Shown one piece after another: positions 46,434-55,390 of a stretch of 64,000 nt of DNA. The stretch covers positions 1-64,000 of the forward strand of contig NZ_LZJR01000062.1 of the NCBI RefSeq assembly GCF_001667925.1. The letters run 5' to 3'. Each line of letters begins with the position of its first letter. Within the stretch, counting starts at the first letter, position 1. The position numbers and the translations under genes are program-made. Origin of the DNA: Mycobacterium sp. E2479 (GTDB lineage: Bacteria; Actinomycetota; Actinomycetes; Mycobacteriales; Mycobacteriaceae). The notes under the pieces are model-generated. The model did not search any database, was not told the origin of the DNA, and worked only from the letters and a program-made list of their open reading frames with translations.

Positions 46434-47243
46434 TCACGCGCCGATTGCCGTCGCAACCCCCTGAATCGCGCGAAGTCTCCCATCGGCCAGCGCTCGGGTG
46501 AGGTTCTGGGCCTTGCGCCGAAAGTCGGAGACAAACGCGTGCAGGCCGAGTGGTTGGGGTGGCTGGCTCAGCAATGCCTGCATGAATGCGCTGGCCTGCT
46601 CGGTGAGGTCGTTCCACTCCTTGACCGCGAACCCGGCGGTGGTTACCAGGGCGCGCAGCTCGCCAGGGCTGACGAGGTGGCTGTTGGCGGGTGCGTCGGA
46701 CCAGGGCAGCGGAAAATCGAGCCTGCGGTGATCGCCAATCGTCAGATCCCACAAGGCCAGCCGGCCTCCCCGCGCGAGCACGCGGCGGGCCTCGTTGTAC
46801 AGGCGCGCCTTGTCGGCCACGTTCATCTGCACGTGCTGGCTGACAACGACGTCGAAGGAGCCGTCGGGGAAGGGCAAGGCGGTGACGTCGCCCTGCGCAA
46901 CGGTGATCGAATCATCAAGCCCGACAAGTCGATTGAGCCAGCGTTGCGTGTTGCAATACTCGGCGGTGAGATCCACCGCGCTGACCGCGCAGCCGTAGGT
47001 GGAGGCGAGGTAGCGCGCGCTGCCGCCGATCCCGCTGCCCGCGTCGAGGACCCTGTCGTCATCGGTGACCCGGCAAACCTCCACCAACTGTGCGGTGGCG
47101 AAGCGGCCCATGGTGTGAAAGTCCTCCAGCGGCGCCAGGTCCGCGGGCGCAAGGCGCTCGAGATCCTTACCGGCGTCGATCAGGGCCCGCTCGATGTTGG
47201 GCCGCGAAAGCCCGGTCGAGTACTGGTTTTCGATGCTCCTCAT
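46434..47243 (-). CDS. SAM-dependent methyltransferase
   Basis: A 269-residue class I methyltransferase starting MRSIENQYSTGLSRPNIERA. SAM-binding motif I is RVLDAGSGIGGSARYLASTY; acidic motif II is AVSAVDLTAEYCNTQ; further motifs are ITVAQGDVTALPFPDGSFDV and RVLARGGRLALWDLTIGD. It resembles sarcosine/dimethylglycine- and UbiE-type enzymes; the acceptor is unknown. The ATG overlaps the stop of the broken methyltransferase gene upstream (ATGA), so the original unit was MFS transporter-methyltransferase-methyltransferase with coupled translation. Confidence 0.85.
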   Translation of the reverse strand: MRSIENQYSTGLSRPNIERALIDAGKDLERLAPADLAPLEDFHTMGRFATAQLVEVCRVTDDDRVLDAGSGIGGSARYLASTYGCAVSAVDLTAEYCNTQRWLNRLVGLDDSITVAQGDVTALPFPDGSFDVVVSQHVQMNVADKARLYNEARRVLARGGRLALWDLTIGDHRRLDFPLPWSDAPANSHLVSPGELRALVTTAGFAVKEWNDLTEQASAFMQALLSQPPQPLGLHAFVSDFRRKAQNLTRALADGRLRAIQGVATAIGA

Positions 47244-47823
47244 TTCCGCACCTGCACCCATGCGGTGATTATCGGGGGCATCGCGATGAGGGCGTTGGCC
47301 TCGAGCGCTTCTCGACGGAATTGTCCGATGAAAGTGTCGATGTCGATTTCGATGCGAAACCGTGTTGTTCAGCGACCGGGGACACCAGTCGCCAGACTTC
47401 CGCGGCACAGGCCAACAGCTCGGTGTCGGCGGCGGTACCGATCGGCGTCCCCCGGGTGAGGCGCGGGGTGCCCAGGCCCGCATCCACCGGCTCGTCCAGC
47501 GAGATCTCGTCGACCGCGTCCTGGATGAAATACACTGTGGACAAGCCCTTTTCGTGGGCGCGGGCGCGGGCCAACTCGACCATTGCGGGCGCGGCGTCGA
47601 CACCCAGAACGGTCCCCGTCGGACCGACCAGCCGCGCGGCGACGAACGACACGTCGCCGGGCCCTGACCCGATATCGAGCACCAGCATGCCCGGCCGCAG
47701 CCCGGCCAGTCGCAGCGCGTGCTCGGTGTAGTGGTCGTACAGCCGACCTTGCAGGAGAAGCCGCTGCACCTGCGCGTCGGCGTGGCCCAAGACGTAGGTG
47801 CTGCCTTGTGGTGCGTTGCTCAT
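47240..47823 (-). pseudogene. Methyltransferase pseudogene with internal deletion and frameshift
   Basis: The first 120 codons are a normal class I methyltransferase N-terminus: MSNAPQGSTYVLGHAD, MLVLDIGSGPGDVSFVAARL, GTVLGVDAAPAMVELARA, then VYFIQDAVDEISLDEPVDA. There the usual central part (motif IV to the LMYL/VRPGG strands) is missing and the frame jumps to GLGTPRLTRGTP. Near 47360 the frame is lost. The family-typical end IDIDTFIGQFRREALEANAL then IAMPPIITAWVQVRK is in another frame and stops at 47240-47242. The start overlaps the MFS stop and the end overlaps the next start, so a once coupled gene is now broken. Confidence 0.8.
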
Positions 47824-49352
47824 CGTGCTGCAACCCTTTCTCGTTGACGCGCCTGTTCCCTGGCTGGGAGCAGCCAGCCGACGACGACCGCAGCGCCCAG
47901 CGCGATGCCCGCGCACACCAGCGAACTGACCCGCAGGCCGTCCAGGAACGCGCGGTCGACGGCGGCGCGCACCTGGCCGGCTTGCTGGGTGGGCAGGCGC
48001 TGAATCACTGTGTGCGCGAAAGCCATCGAGTGGCGCATCGCGTCGGCGGGCAATCCCGGCAGCGCGGACGGGCCGAGGTGCCCGGAGTACACCGATGCGA
48101 AGATGCTGCCCGCGATGGCGACGCCGAGGGTGCCGCCCAACTCGCGAGTCGTGTCGTTGACGGCCGAACCCACGCCGGCCTTGTCGACCGGCAGCGATCC
48201 CATGATGGCCTCCGTGGCCGGCGAGAAGGTCAGCCCTAGTCCGCCACCGAGCAGCAGCATCTGTGTGGCGATCTGGCTGTACGGCGTGGCTCCGTCGGCG
48301 GTGGACGCCCAGGCCAGGCCGGCGGCAAACACGGTAAGTCCGGCGGCGACGACGGCGGTGGTGCCGACGCGTTCGACCAGTCGGGGCCCCAGCACGCTGG
48401 CCAGGGCGATCGATGCGGCGACGGGTAGCAGGCGCACGCCGGCCTGAAACGCGGTGTAGTCCTTGATGAACTGGAAGTACTGGGTGATGACGAAGATGAA
48501 GCCGAACAGGGTGAGAAATCCGGCGGTCACCGCCAGACTGCCGCCGGAGAACCGGCGGTTGAAGAACACAGAGACGTCGAGCATCGGATGGGTGCAGCGC
48601 CGTTCCCAGCGCGCAAAAGCGCCGAGAAAGATTGCGGCGAAGGCGAATCCGGCTGCGGTCCGACCGTCGGTCCAGCCCCACGTGGGCGCCTCGATGACCG
48701 TGTAGACGAGTGTGGTGATTCCGGTGGCGGACAGGATGAGGCCGGGGACGTCGACGCGGGGCGCCGCAGGGTCGCGCGAGGTGGGTACGAACAGCGCGGC
48801 GCCGATGATGGCGAGCGCCGCGATCGGAATGTTGACCATGAATATCGAGCCCCACCAGAAGTGTTCGAGCAGCCATCCGCCGCTGATCGGCCCGACGGCG
48901 ACGCCGACGCCGACCATGGCCGCCCACAGCCCGATCGCCTTGGCTCGCGGTATCGGGTCGGTGAAGATGTTGGTGATGAGCCCCAGCGTGGTCGGGAAGA
49001 TGACCGCGGCGCCCACGCCCATGGCCGCGCGCGCCGCGATCAATGCGTCCGCCGAATGCATCTGTGCGGCAACCGCAGATGTGCCGGCGAACAGTGCGAG
49101 CCCGGAGTTCAGCCAGCCTCGCCTGCCGTAGCGGTCGGAAAGGCTGCCCGCCGAGAGAAGCAGTCCCGACATCACCAGGGTGTAGGCGTCGACGATCCAT
49201 TGCAGTTGTGCGGTGTCGGCGCCGAGTTCACGCGACAGGGTGGGCAGCGCGACGTTGACGATGGTGGCGTCGACGCTGATGACGAAGACGCCGAGGCAGA
49301 TGACGCTCAGGGCAGCGATGGGGTGGGTCCGGAGGGTCGGGTCGGTGCGCAT
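47820..49352 (-). CDS. MFS drug:H+ antiporter, DHA2 (14-TMS) type
   Basis: A 510-residue transporter. It starts MRTDPTLRTHPIAALSVICL and has the DHA2 signatures VISVDATIVNVALPTLSREL, WIVDAYTLVMSGLLLSAGSL, DRYGRRG (motif A) and the motif C-like GVGVAVGPISGGWLLEHFWW, with about 14 hydrophobic segments. It is likely a multidrug exporter. An upstream start at 49388 would run through the operator. It is divergent from an HxlR-type regulator, which probably controls it, and overlaps the broken methyltransferase gene by 4 bp. Confidence 0.92.
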   Translation of the reverse strand: MRTDPTLRTHPIAALSVICLGVFVISVDATIVNVALPTLSRELGADTAQLQWIVDAYTLVMSGLLLSAGSLSDRYGRRGWLNSGLALFAGTSAVAAQMHSADALIAARAAMGVGAAVIFPTTLGLITNIFTDPIPRAKAIGLWAAMVGVGVAVGPISGGWLLEHFWWGSIFMVNIPIAALAIIGAALFVPTSRDPAAPRVDVPGLILSATGITTLVYTVIEAPTWGWTDGRTAAGFAFAAIFLGAFARWERRCTHPMLDVSVFFNRRFSGGSLAVTAGFLTLFGFIFVITQYFQFIKDYTAFQAGVRLLPVAASIALASVLGPRLVERVGTTAVVAAGLTVFAAGLAWASTADGATPYSQIATQMLLLGGGLGLTFSPATEAIMGSLPVDKAGVGSAVNDTTRELGGTLGVAIAGSIFASVYSGHLGPSALPGLPADAMRHSMAFAHTVIQRLPTQQAGQVRAAVDRAFLDGLRVSSLVCAGIALGAAVVVGWLLPAREQARQRERVAAR

Positions 49353-49373
49353 GGACAAAACAGTAAATTTGAT

Positions 49374-49411
49374 AGACAAATAAATCAAGTACTAGGTTGA
49401 AAAATATGTCT
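49374..49411. promoter_or_regulatory. Candidate operator between the MFS and HxlR-type genes
   Basis: Left arm AGACAAATAAATCAA and right arm TTGAAAAATATGTCT match as an inverted repeat at 11 of 15 positions, 8 bases apart. It is centred in the divergent gap, 21 bp from each start codon, and is strikingly AT-rich. Confidence 0.65.
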
Positions 49412-49432
49412 GGCAGCGGTTAAAGTGACGGG

Positions 49433-50074
49433 GTGGCGTCCCGCAGGAACTACAACCAGAACTGCCCGATCGCGCGCGGCCTCGATGTCCTGGGCGAGCG
49501 CTGGACATTGCTGATCCTGCGCGAGCTCGTCGGCGGAGCCCGTCGCTACGGCGACCTGCGGGCCGAACTGCCCGGTATCGCAACAAATCTGCTCGCCGAG
49601 CGGCTCAAGGAGCTGCAGGATGCCAGGCTCGTCGAGCGGGCCGACCTACCGGCGCCGATCGGTCGCACCGTCTACACGCTCAGTGATCTGGGCTGGCAGC
49701 GGGTGCTGCCCATCCTGCAGGGTCTCGCGTGGTTCGGGGTGGACCACCTGGACCCGATCGGCGACGCGCCGGTTTCACCGCTCAACGGGTTTCTGGCCGG
49801 GATACTGCTCGGCTTCAACTCCGGTGCGGCGGCGGGGCTGGAGGCGACGTACCGCGTCGAGATCGACGGTCGCCGTTTCGAATTCGCCGTCACGCAGGGC
49901 CGCCTGGGTCCGGCTCGCGGTGAGCCCGCGGTCACCTGCACGGCCGTGGCCGCGGATCTCGTCACCGCCCGGCTCGGGGCCGAAGAAGGCGACCGCAACG
50001 CCGCCCTGCGGCGAATCAAGTTCGACGGCGACGCCGCGGCCGTCGGCGCGCTGCGCACCGCGTTTGGGCTATAG
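49433..50074 (+). CDS. HxlR-type regulator fused to an SCP2-like domain
   Basis: A 213-residue protein. The N-terminal winged helix (residues 1-100) is of HxlR type: NQNCPIARGLDVLGERWTLL, ILRELVGGARRYGDLRAELP and GIATNLLAERLKELQDARLV. The rest (about 120-213) resembles a sterol-carrier/SCP2-like or alkyl-sulfatase C-terminal fold (ATYRVEIDGRRFEFAVTQGR, AVTCTAVAADLVTARLGAEE), which could bind a lipophilic inducer. The start is GTG. It is the probable regulator of the divergent MFS exporter. Confidence 0.85.
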   Translation: MASRRNYNQNCPIARGLDVLGERWTLLILRELVGGARRYGDLRAELPGIATNLLAERLKELQDARLVERADLPAPIGRTVYTLSDLGWQRVLPILQGLAWFGVDHLDPIGDAPVSPLNGFLAGILLGFNSGAAAGLEATYRVEIDGRRFEFAVTQGRLGPARGEPAVTCTAVAADLVTARLGAEEGDRNAALRRIKFDGDAAAVGALRTAFGL

Positions 50075-50119
50075 CCGTCCGGGGCGGAGACGACGCAGGT
50101 AGCCACTAGACTCGCGTGC

Positions 50120-51721
50120 GTGGCCGACCCCACCGAAACCCCTGAAATCGAGGTGTCCGATGCGTCCGGAGCGCCGGCCCGACCCGTGCTCGTCGTGGAC
50201 TTCGGCGCGCAGTATGCGCAGCTGATCGCCCGCCGTGTCCGTGAGGCGCGGGTGTTCTCCGAGGTCATACCGCACACCACGACGGTCGAGGAGATCAAGG
50301 CCCGTGATCCGCTGGCGCTGGTGCTCTCCGGCGGGCCGTCCAGCGTCTACGCCGACGGCGCGCCCCAGATCGATCCGGCCCTGTTCGATCTCGGGGTTCC
50401 GGTATTCGGCATCTGTTACGGGTTTCAGGCCATGGCTCAGGCCCTGGGTGGGACCGTCGCGCACACCGGCACCAGCGAATACGGCCGTACCGAGCTGAAA
50501 GTTCTTGGTGGCGAGCTGCATTCGGGATTGCCGAGTTCGCAACCGGTGTGGATGAGCCATGGCGACGCGGTCACGGCCGCACCGGACGGGTTCGAGGTGG
50601 TGGCCCGCAGCTCCGGCGCTTCGGTGGCCGGCTTCGAGAACCGGCAGCGGCGCCTGGCGGGCGTGCAGTATCACCCCGAGGTCATGCACACCCCGCACGG
50701 GCAGCAGGTGCTCAGCCGCTTTCTGCACGACTTCGCCGGGCTGGGCGCGGACTGGACCGCCGCGAACATCGCCGGTGTGCTGATCGAGCAGGTGCGCGCC
50801 CAGATCGGCGATGGTCGGGCGATCTGCGGGCTGTCCGGCGGCGTGGATTCCGCGGTGGCCGCCGCGCTGGTGCAGCGGGCCATCGGTGACCGGTTGACCT
50901 GTGTCTTCGTCGACCACGGGCTGCTACGCGCCGGAGAGCGCGCACAGGTGCAACGCGACTTCGTGGCCGCCACCGGCGCCAACCTGGTCACCGTCGATGC
51001 CGCCGACACCTTCCTGGATGCGCTCGCGGGAGTGACCAATCCGGAAGGCAAGCGCAAAATCATCGGCCGCCAGTTCATCCGGGCCTTCGAGGGCGCGGTG
51101 CGAGACATCGTGGGCGACAGTGATTCTGACGTTGAGTTCCTGGTGCAGGGCACGCTGTATCCGGACGTGGTGGAGTCCGGTGGCGGCAGCGGCACCGCGA
51201 ACATCAAGAGTCACCACAACGTTGGCGGCTTGCCCGGCGACCTGAAGTTCAAGCTCGTCGAGCCGTTGCGGCTGCTGTTCAAGGATGAAGTTCGCGCCGT
51301 CGGTCGCGAGCTGGGTCTGCCCGAGGAAATCGTTGCGCGCCAACCCTTCCCGGGCCCCGGCCTGGGAATTCGTATCGTCGGGGAGGTCACCGCGCCGCGG
51401 TTGGACACCCTGCGGCGTGCGGATTCGATCGCGCGCGAGGAACTCACCGCGGCGGGCCTGGACACCCTGATCTGGCAGTGCCCGGTGGTGCTGCTGGGCG
51501 AGGTCCGCTCGGTCGGTGTGCAGGGCGACAATCGCACCTATGGGCACCCGATCGTGCTGCGGCCGGTGACCAGTGAGGACGCTATGACCGCCGACTGGAC
51601 CCGGGTTCCCTACGAGGTGCTCGAGCGCATCTCGACCCGCATCACCAACGAGGTGGCCGAGGTCAACCGCGTGGTGCTGGACATCACCAGCAAACCGCCC
51701 GGCACCATCGAGTGGGAGTAG
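50120..51721 (+). CDS. guaA: GMP synthase (glutamine-hydrolysing)
   Basis: Converts XMP to GMP with ATP and glutamine. The 533 residues comprise a class I glutaminase ([20 protein letters not shown], nucleophile Cys in [16 protein letters not shown], His/Glu in [11 protein letters not shown]). An ATP pyrophosphatase with [19 protein letters not shown] and KIIGRQFI follows, and a dimerisation domain ends PPGTIEWE. The start is GTG. It follows the HxlR gene by 45 bp, but that link is probably accidental. It acts after guaB2 in GMP synthesis, although the loci are 11 kb apart. Confidence 0.96.
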   Translation: MADPTETPEIEVSDASGAPARPVLVVDFGAQYAQLIARRVREARVFSEVIPHTTTVEEIKARDPLALVLSGGPSSVYADGAPQIDPALFDLGVPVFGICYGFQAMAQALGGTVAHTGTSEYGRTELKVLGGELHSGLPSSQPVWMSHGDAVTAAPDGFEVVARSSGASVAGFENRQRRLAGVQYHPEVMHTPHGQQVLSRFLHDFAGLGADWTAANIAGVLIEQVRAQIGDGRAICGLSGGVDSAVAAALVQRAIGDRLTCVFVDHGLLRAGERAQVQRDFVAATGANLVTVDAADTFLDALAGVTNPEGKRKIIGRQFIRAFEGAVRDIVGDSDSDVEFLVQGTLYPDVVESGGGSGTANIKSHHNVGGLPGDLKFKLVEPLRLLFKDEVRAVGRELGLPEEIVARQPFPGPGLGIRIVGEVTAPRLDTLRRADSIAREELTAAGLDTLIWQCPVVLLGEVRSVGVQGDNRTYGHPIVLRPVTSEDAMTADWTRVPYEVLERISTRITNEVAEVNRVVLDITSKPPGTIEWE

Positions 51722-51841
51722 CCGGCCGTCGCGAAAATGCGGCCACATTGCACCCATCTGCCACACCAGTACCGATCGCATAACACTGTCCCTCACGTCG
51801 CTTGACGGTTGTCAGAGGGCGGGTGTTTACTTCGAAATGTA

Positions 51842-51857
51842 TCGAACATACATTCGA
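51842..51857. promoter_or_regulatory. LexA (SOS) box upstream of imuA'
   Basis: TCGAACATACATTCGA fits the mycobacterial SOS box TCGAAC-N4-GTTCGA with one mismatch (A for G). It lies 38 bp before the imuA' start. The 173-bp guaA-imuA' gap holds no gene. Confidence 0.85.
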
Positions 51858-51894
51858 ATACACTCGCTGAAAGCTGGTGATAGGAGGCTGGGTC

Positions 51895-52578
51895 ATGACT
51901 GCGGCCTTTGCCTCCAGTCGCCGCCGGGAAACCCGTGCTGAGCAGCTGGAATCGCTTCGCCGGCGGATGGCGAGCATCTCCGGGAAGAAGGCCGCCCCGG
52001 CCGCCGCCGCGCCCGCCGAGGACCTGCTACCGAACTCCGAATCCCAGCTGGCCCTCCCGCCGTGGCTGGCCGAACTGCTGCCCGTGCCGGTACCGCGGGG
52101 ATCGGTCGCGGTGCTCTCGGGTGCCCGGTCGCTGCTGTTGAGCATGGTCGCCGCCGTCACGGCGGCCGGCGGCAACGCCGCAATCGTCGGCCAGCCGGAC
52201 ATCGGGCTGCTGGCCGCCGCGGAGATGGGGGCGGATCTGAGCCGCCTCGCGGTGATACCAGATCCCGGCACCGATCCGGTGGAGGTGGCCGCGGTGCTCG
52301 TCGACGGCATGGATCTGGTGGTCCTGGGGCTGGGCGGGCGCCACGTGCCGCACACCCGGGCGCGGGCGGTGGTGGCCCGCGCCCGGAACAAGGGCTGCAC
52401 CCTGTTGGTCACCGGCGGCGATTGGCAGGGGGCCCCGACGCGCCTTGCCGCCCGGGTCTGTGGTTATGAGATCACCGCAGACGGCCGTCCCGGATTCGGC
52501 CGGATCGGCGAGGTGCGGCTGCAGGTCAGCGGTACGTGCGCGGGACGACGGGTGATGACCCAATCGCGGGCCGGGTAG
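51895..52578 (+). CDS. imuA': SOS mutagenesis protein ImuA'
   Basis: A 227-residue RecA-like accessory factor of the DnaE2 mutasome, found with ImuB and DnaE2 in actinobacteria. It starts [20 protein letters not shown], after AGGAGG at 51882. Segments include [40 protein letters not shown] and [20 protein letters not shown]; the RecA fold is degenerate without a full Walker A. Position and length match Rv3395c. The ImuB gene follows 4 bp behind. Expression should be SOS-controlled through the LexA box. Confidence 0.9.
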   Translation: MTAAFASSRRRETRAEQLESLRRRMASISGKKAAPAAAAPAEDLLPNSESQLALPPWLAELLPVPVPRGSVAVLSGARSLLLSMVAAVTAAGGNAAIVGQPDIGLLAAAEMGADLSRLAVIPDPGTDPVEVAAVLVDGMDLVVLGLGGRHVPHTRARAVVARARNKGCTLLVTGGDWQGAPTRLAARVCGYEITADGRPGFGRIGEVRLQVSGTCAGRRVMTQSRAG

Positions 52579-52582
52579 CACC

Positions 52583-54157
52583 GTGGTATCCCCTTCTGGC
52601 TCAAGGGTTCTGGCGATCTGGTGCATGGATTGGCCCGCGGTCGCGGCGGCCACGGCCGCGGGTCTGTCCGCGACCGCCCCGATCGCGGTCACCCTGGCCA
52701 ACCGGGTGATCGCCTGCTCGTCGGCCGCCCGCGCGGCGGGGGTGCGGCGGGGGCTGCGACGCCGCGAGGCGGCCGCCCGATGCCCGCAGTTGCACGTCAC
52801 CGCCGCCGACGCGGACCGCGATGCCCGCTTTTTCGAGGCGGTGATCGCCGCGGTGGACGACCTGGTGCCCCGCGCCGAAGTGCTGCGGCCCGGGCTCCTG
52901 GTGTTGCCGGTGCGCGGGGCGGCCCGCTATTTCGGCTCCGAGGCCACCGCCGCCGAGCGGCTGATCGACGCGGTGGCCGCCGCCGGCGCCGAGTGTCAGG
53001 CCGGGGTCGCCGACCGGCTGTCCACCGCGGTCTTCGCGGCGCGGGCGGGCCGTGTCGTCGAGCCAGGAGGTGACGCGAAGTTTTTGTCGGTGCTGTCCAT
53101 CCGCCAACTTGCCACCGAGCCGAGCCTGTCCGGCGCCGGTCGCGAAGAGCTGACGGACCTGTTGTGGCGGATGGGGATTCGCACCATAGGGCAGTTCGCC
53201 GCGTTATCGCGCAGTGATGTGGCTTCCCGGTTCGGCGCCGACGGGGTGACCGCGCACCGGTTGGCCCGCGGCGAACCCGAACGGCCGCCGTCGGGCCGGG
53301 AGCCGCCGACCGAACTCGAGGCCGTGCTGGACTGCGATCCGCCGATCGACCGGGTCGATGCCGCGGCGTTCGCCGGGCGTTCGCTGGCCGGCAGGTTGCA
53401 TCAGACGCTGATGGCAGCCGGGGTGGGATGCACCCGGCTGGCCATCCACGCCGTCACCGCCAACGGCGAAGAACTGCACCGGGTGTGGCGGTGCGCCGAG
53501 CCGTTGACCGAGGACGCCACCGCCGACCGGGTGCGCTGGCAGCTCGACGGATGGTTGACCAGCCGCACCGCGCACAATCCCCGTCCCACCGCTGCGGTGA
53601 CGCTGTTGCGGGTCAAGGCGGTGGAAGTGGTATCCGCCGAAGCGCTGCAGTTGCCGCTCTGGGGTGGCCTGGGCGAGGAGGACAGGCTGCGGGCTCGCCG
53701 GGCGCTGGTGCGGGTGCAGGGCCTGCTCGGCCCGGAGGCGGTGCGAGTGCCGGTGCTGTCCGGCGGACGTGGCCCGGCCGAGCGGATCACGCTGATCCCG
53801 CTCGGCGACGAGCCGGTGCCGCGGGCCGATCCCGATCCGCCGTGGCCAGGGCGGCTGCCCGAGCCGTCACCGGCGGTCCTGCTTGACGACCCGGTGGAAC
53901 TGCTTGACGCCCAAGGGAACCCGATACGGGTGACCATCCGGGGGCTGTTCTCCGCCGACCCCGCGCGCATTATCGCCCACGGCCGCGACGATCGGCTGTG
54001 CTGGTGGTCGGGGCCCTGGCCGGTCGACGAGCGATGGTGGGATCCCGAATTGAGCAAGGGGCGCACCGCCCGCGCCCAGGTCTTGCTAAAGGACGAGCGG
54101 GCCTTTCTGCTGTGCTACCGCCGGCGGCGCTGGTACCTCGAGGGAAGCTACGAGTAA
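52583..54157 (+). CDS. imuB: Y-family polymerase-like mutasome hub ImuB
   Basis: A 524-residue Y-family-like protein. It starts with SRVLAIWCMDWPAVAAATAA, where the catalytic acidic residues of true Y polymerases are not preserved, as known for ImuB. LIWCMDW-like strands are followed by a helix-hairpin-helix (RTIGQFAALSRSDVASRFGA) and little-finger region. The C-terminus (YRRRRWYLEGSYE) is typical and binds partners. ImuB links the beta clamp, DnaE2 and ImuA' in induced mutagenesis. The stop overlaps the convergent lactate monooxygenase gene by 10 bp. dnaE2 is not in this window. Confidence 0.92.
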   Translation: MVSPSGSRVLAIWCMDWPAVAAATAAGLSATAPIAVTLANRVIACSSAARAAGVRRGLRRREAAARCPQLHVTAADADRDARFFEAVIAAVDDLVPRAEVLRPGLLVLPVRGAARYFGSEATAAERLIDAVAAAGAECQAGVADRLSTAVFAARAGRVVEPGGDAKFLSVLSIRQLATEPSLSGAGREELTDLLWRMGIRTIGQFAALSRSDVASRFGADGVTAHRLARGEPERPPSGREPPTELEAVLDCDPPIDRVDAAAFAGRSLAGRLHQTLMAAGVGCTRLAIHAVTANGEELHRVWRCAEPLTEDATADRVRWQLDGWLTSRTAHNPRPTAAVTLLRVKAVEVVSAEALQLPLWGGLGEEDRLRARRALVRVQGLLGPEAVRVPVLSGGRGPAERITLIPLGDEPVPRADPDPPWPGRLPEPSPAVLLDDPVELLDAQGNPIRVTIRGLFSADPARIIAHGRDDRLCWWSGPWPVDERWWDPELSKGRTARAQVLLKDERAFLLCYRRRRWYLEGSYE

Positions 54158-55326
54158 CTTTGCGCTTCAGCGTATTCGACGCGCTGCAACGCGTCGGGGG
54201 TCAGATCTTTGAGCGAGGGATATCCGTCGACGGCCATGATCAGATCCGCTTCGGCCAGCAGCGAGCGCAGCACATGCACGATGCCGTCCACGCCACCGAC
54301 GGCCAGACCATAGGCGTAGGGCCGACCGATCCCCACGGCGGTCGCGCCCAGCGCCAGGGCTTTGATGATGTCGGCGCCGCCGCGCACGCCCGAGTCAAAC
54401 AGCACCGGCATCCCGTCGGCGGCCTCGATCACCGCGGGCAAGCAATCCAAGCAGGGCAGTCCGCCGTTGGCTTGCCGACCGCCGTGGTTGGAGCAGTAAA
54501 TGCCATCCACGCCAATATCTTTGGCGCGCCGAACGTCGTCGGGATGGCAGATGCCCTTGACCATCAGCGGCAGGCTGGTCTCGGACCGTAGCCATTCCAG
54601 GTCCGACCACCGGAACGGCCCACCGAAGATCGGCAGCTTGCGCACCGCCGCCTCGGTGGCGTCTTCACCCGGTTTCAGATTGGCGCGGAAAACCGGATCG
54701 CTGGTGTAGTTGGCCAGGCAGCCACTGGGCACCTGCGGGTAGTTCCCGCCCTTCAGGTCGCGGGGGCGCCAGCCGGTGACCCACGTGTCCAGGGTGACGG
54801 CGATGCCTTTGAAGCCGGCCGCCTCGGCCCGGTGCACCAGGCTGGTGGCCATCTCGCGGTCCGGCGGCGTGTACAGCTGGAAAAACGCCGGGGTATCGCC
54901 GAGCTCGGCGGCGAGGTCTTCCATCGGGTCGGCCGACAGTGTCCCCACGAAGAACGGCACACCCGTGCGGACCGAGGCCCGCGCGCACAGCATGTCCCCG
55001 TGGCCGTTCGGGTCGCACACCCCGATGACGCCGATTGGCGCCATGAATATCGGAGAACCGAACTCGATGCCGAACAGCTCGACCGACATATCGCGCTGCT
55101 CGGGGGCGATCCCCATGCGCGGATACAACCCCCACCGCTTGAAAGCCTCGCAGTTGATGCGCTGAGTGTGCTCATCACCCGCGCCGCCGGCCACATATCC
55201 CAGCACTTTCGGCGTCATCGCCGCCGACGCCTTCTTCTCCAGCTCCTCGAACCTGATCGGGTACTGCGGCTGATTGCCATGCAGCGACTGGTCGTACAAC
55301 TCGTTTTGATACTCGGCGAAAGCCAT
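54148..55326 (-). CDS. FMN-dependent lactate 2-monooxygenase-family enzyme
   Basis: A 392-residue alpha-hydroxy-acid oxidising flavoprotein. It resembles M. smegmatis lactate 2-monooxygenase along the whole chain: VLGYVAGGAGDEHTQRINCE, FMAPIGVIGVCDPNGHGD, FFQLYTPPDREMA, LDTWVTGWRPRDL, the catalytic His in GIYCSNHGGRQANGGLPCLD and FDSGVRGGADIIKALALGA. It would convert L-lactate or a related 2-hydroxy acid to acetate and CO2 or the keto acid. It is convergent with imuB and follows the KasB-like gene by 64 bp on the same strand. Confidence 0.93.
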   Translation of the reverse strand: MAFAEYQNELYDQSLHGNQPQYPIRFEELEKKASAAMTPKVLGYVAGGAGDEHTQRINCEAFKRWGLYPRMGIAPEQRDMSVELFGIEFGSPIFMAPIGVIGVCDPNGHGDMLCARASVRTGVPFFVGTLSADPMEDLAAELGDTPAFFQLYTPPDREMATSLVHRAEAAGFKGIAVTLDTWVTGWRPRDLKGGNYPQVPSGCLANYTSDPVFRANLKPGEDATEAAVRKLPIFGGPFRWSDLEWLRSETSLPLMVKGICHPDDVRRAKDIGVDGIYCSNHGGRQANGGLPCLDCLPAVIEAADGMPVLFDSGVRGGADIIKALALGATAVGIGRPYAYGLAVGGVDGIVHVLRSLLAEADLIMAVDGYPSLKDLTPDALQRVEYAEAQSYS

Positions 55327-55390
55327 AGTCGCTGACTTCCCCGTGCTTGCATCACCAAACGAGCGCTCGAGGATCAGACCCCGCGGTCTA

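Noticed and set aside
47824-49200. Extension of the broken methyltransferase frame into the MFS gene
   Set aside because: It is the shifted frame of the transporter; the methyltransferase starts at MSNAPQG with an ATGA overlap.
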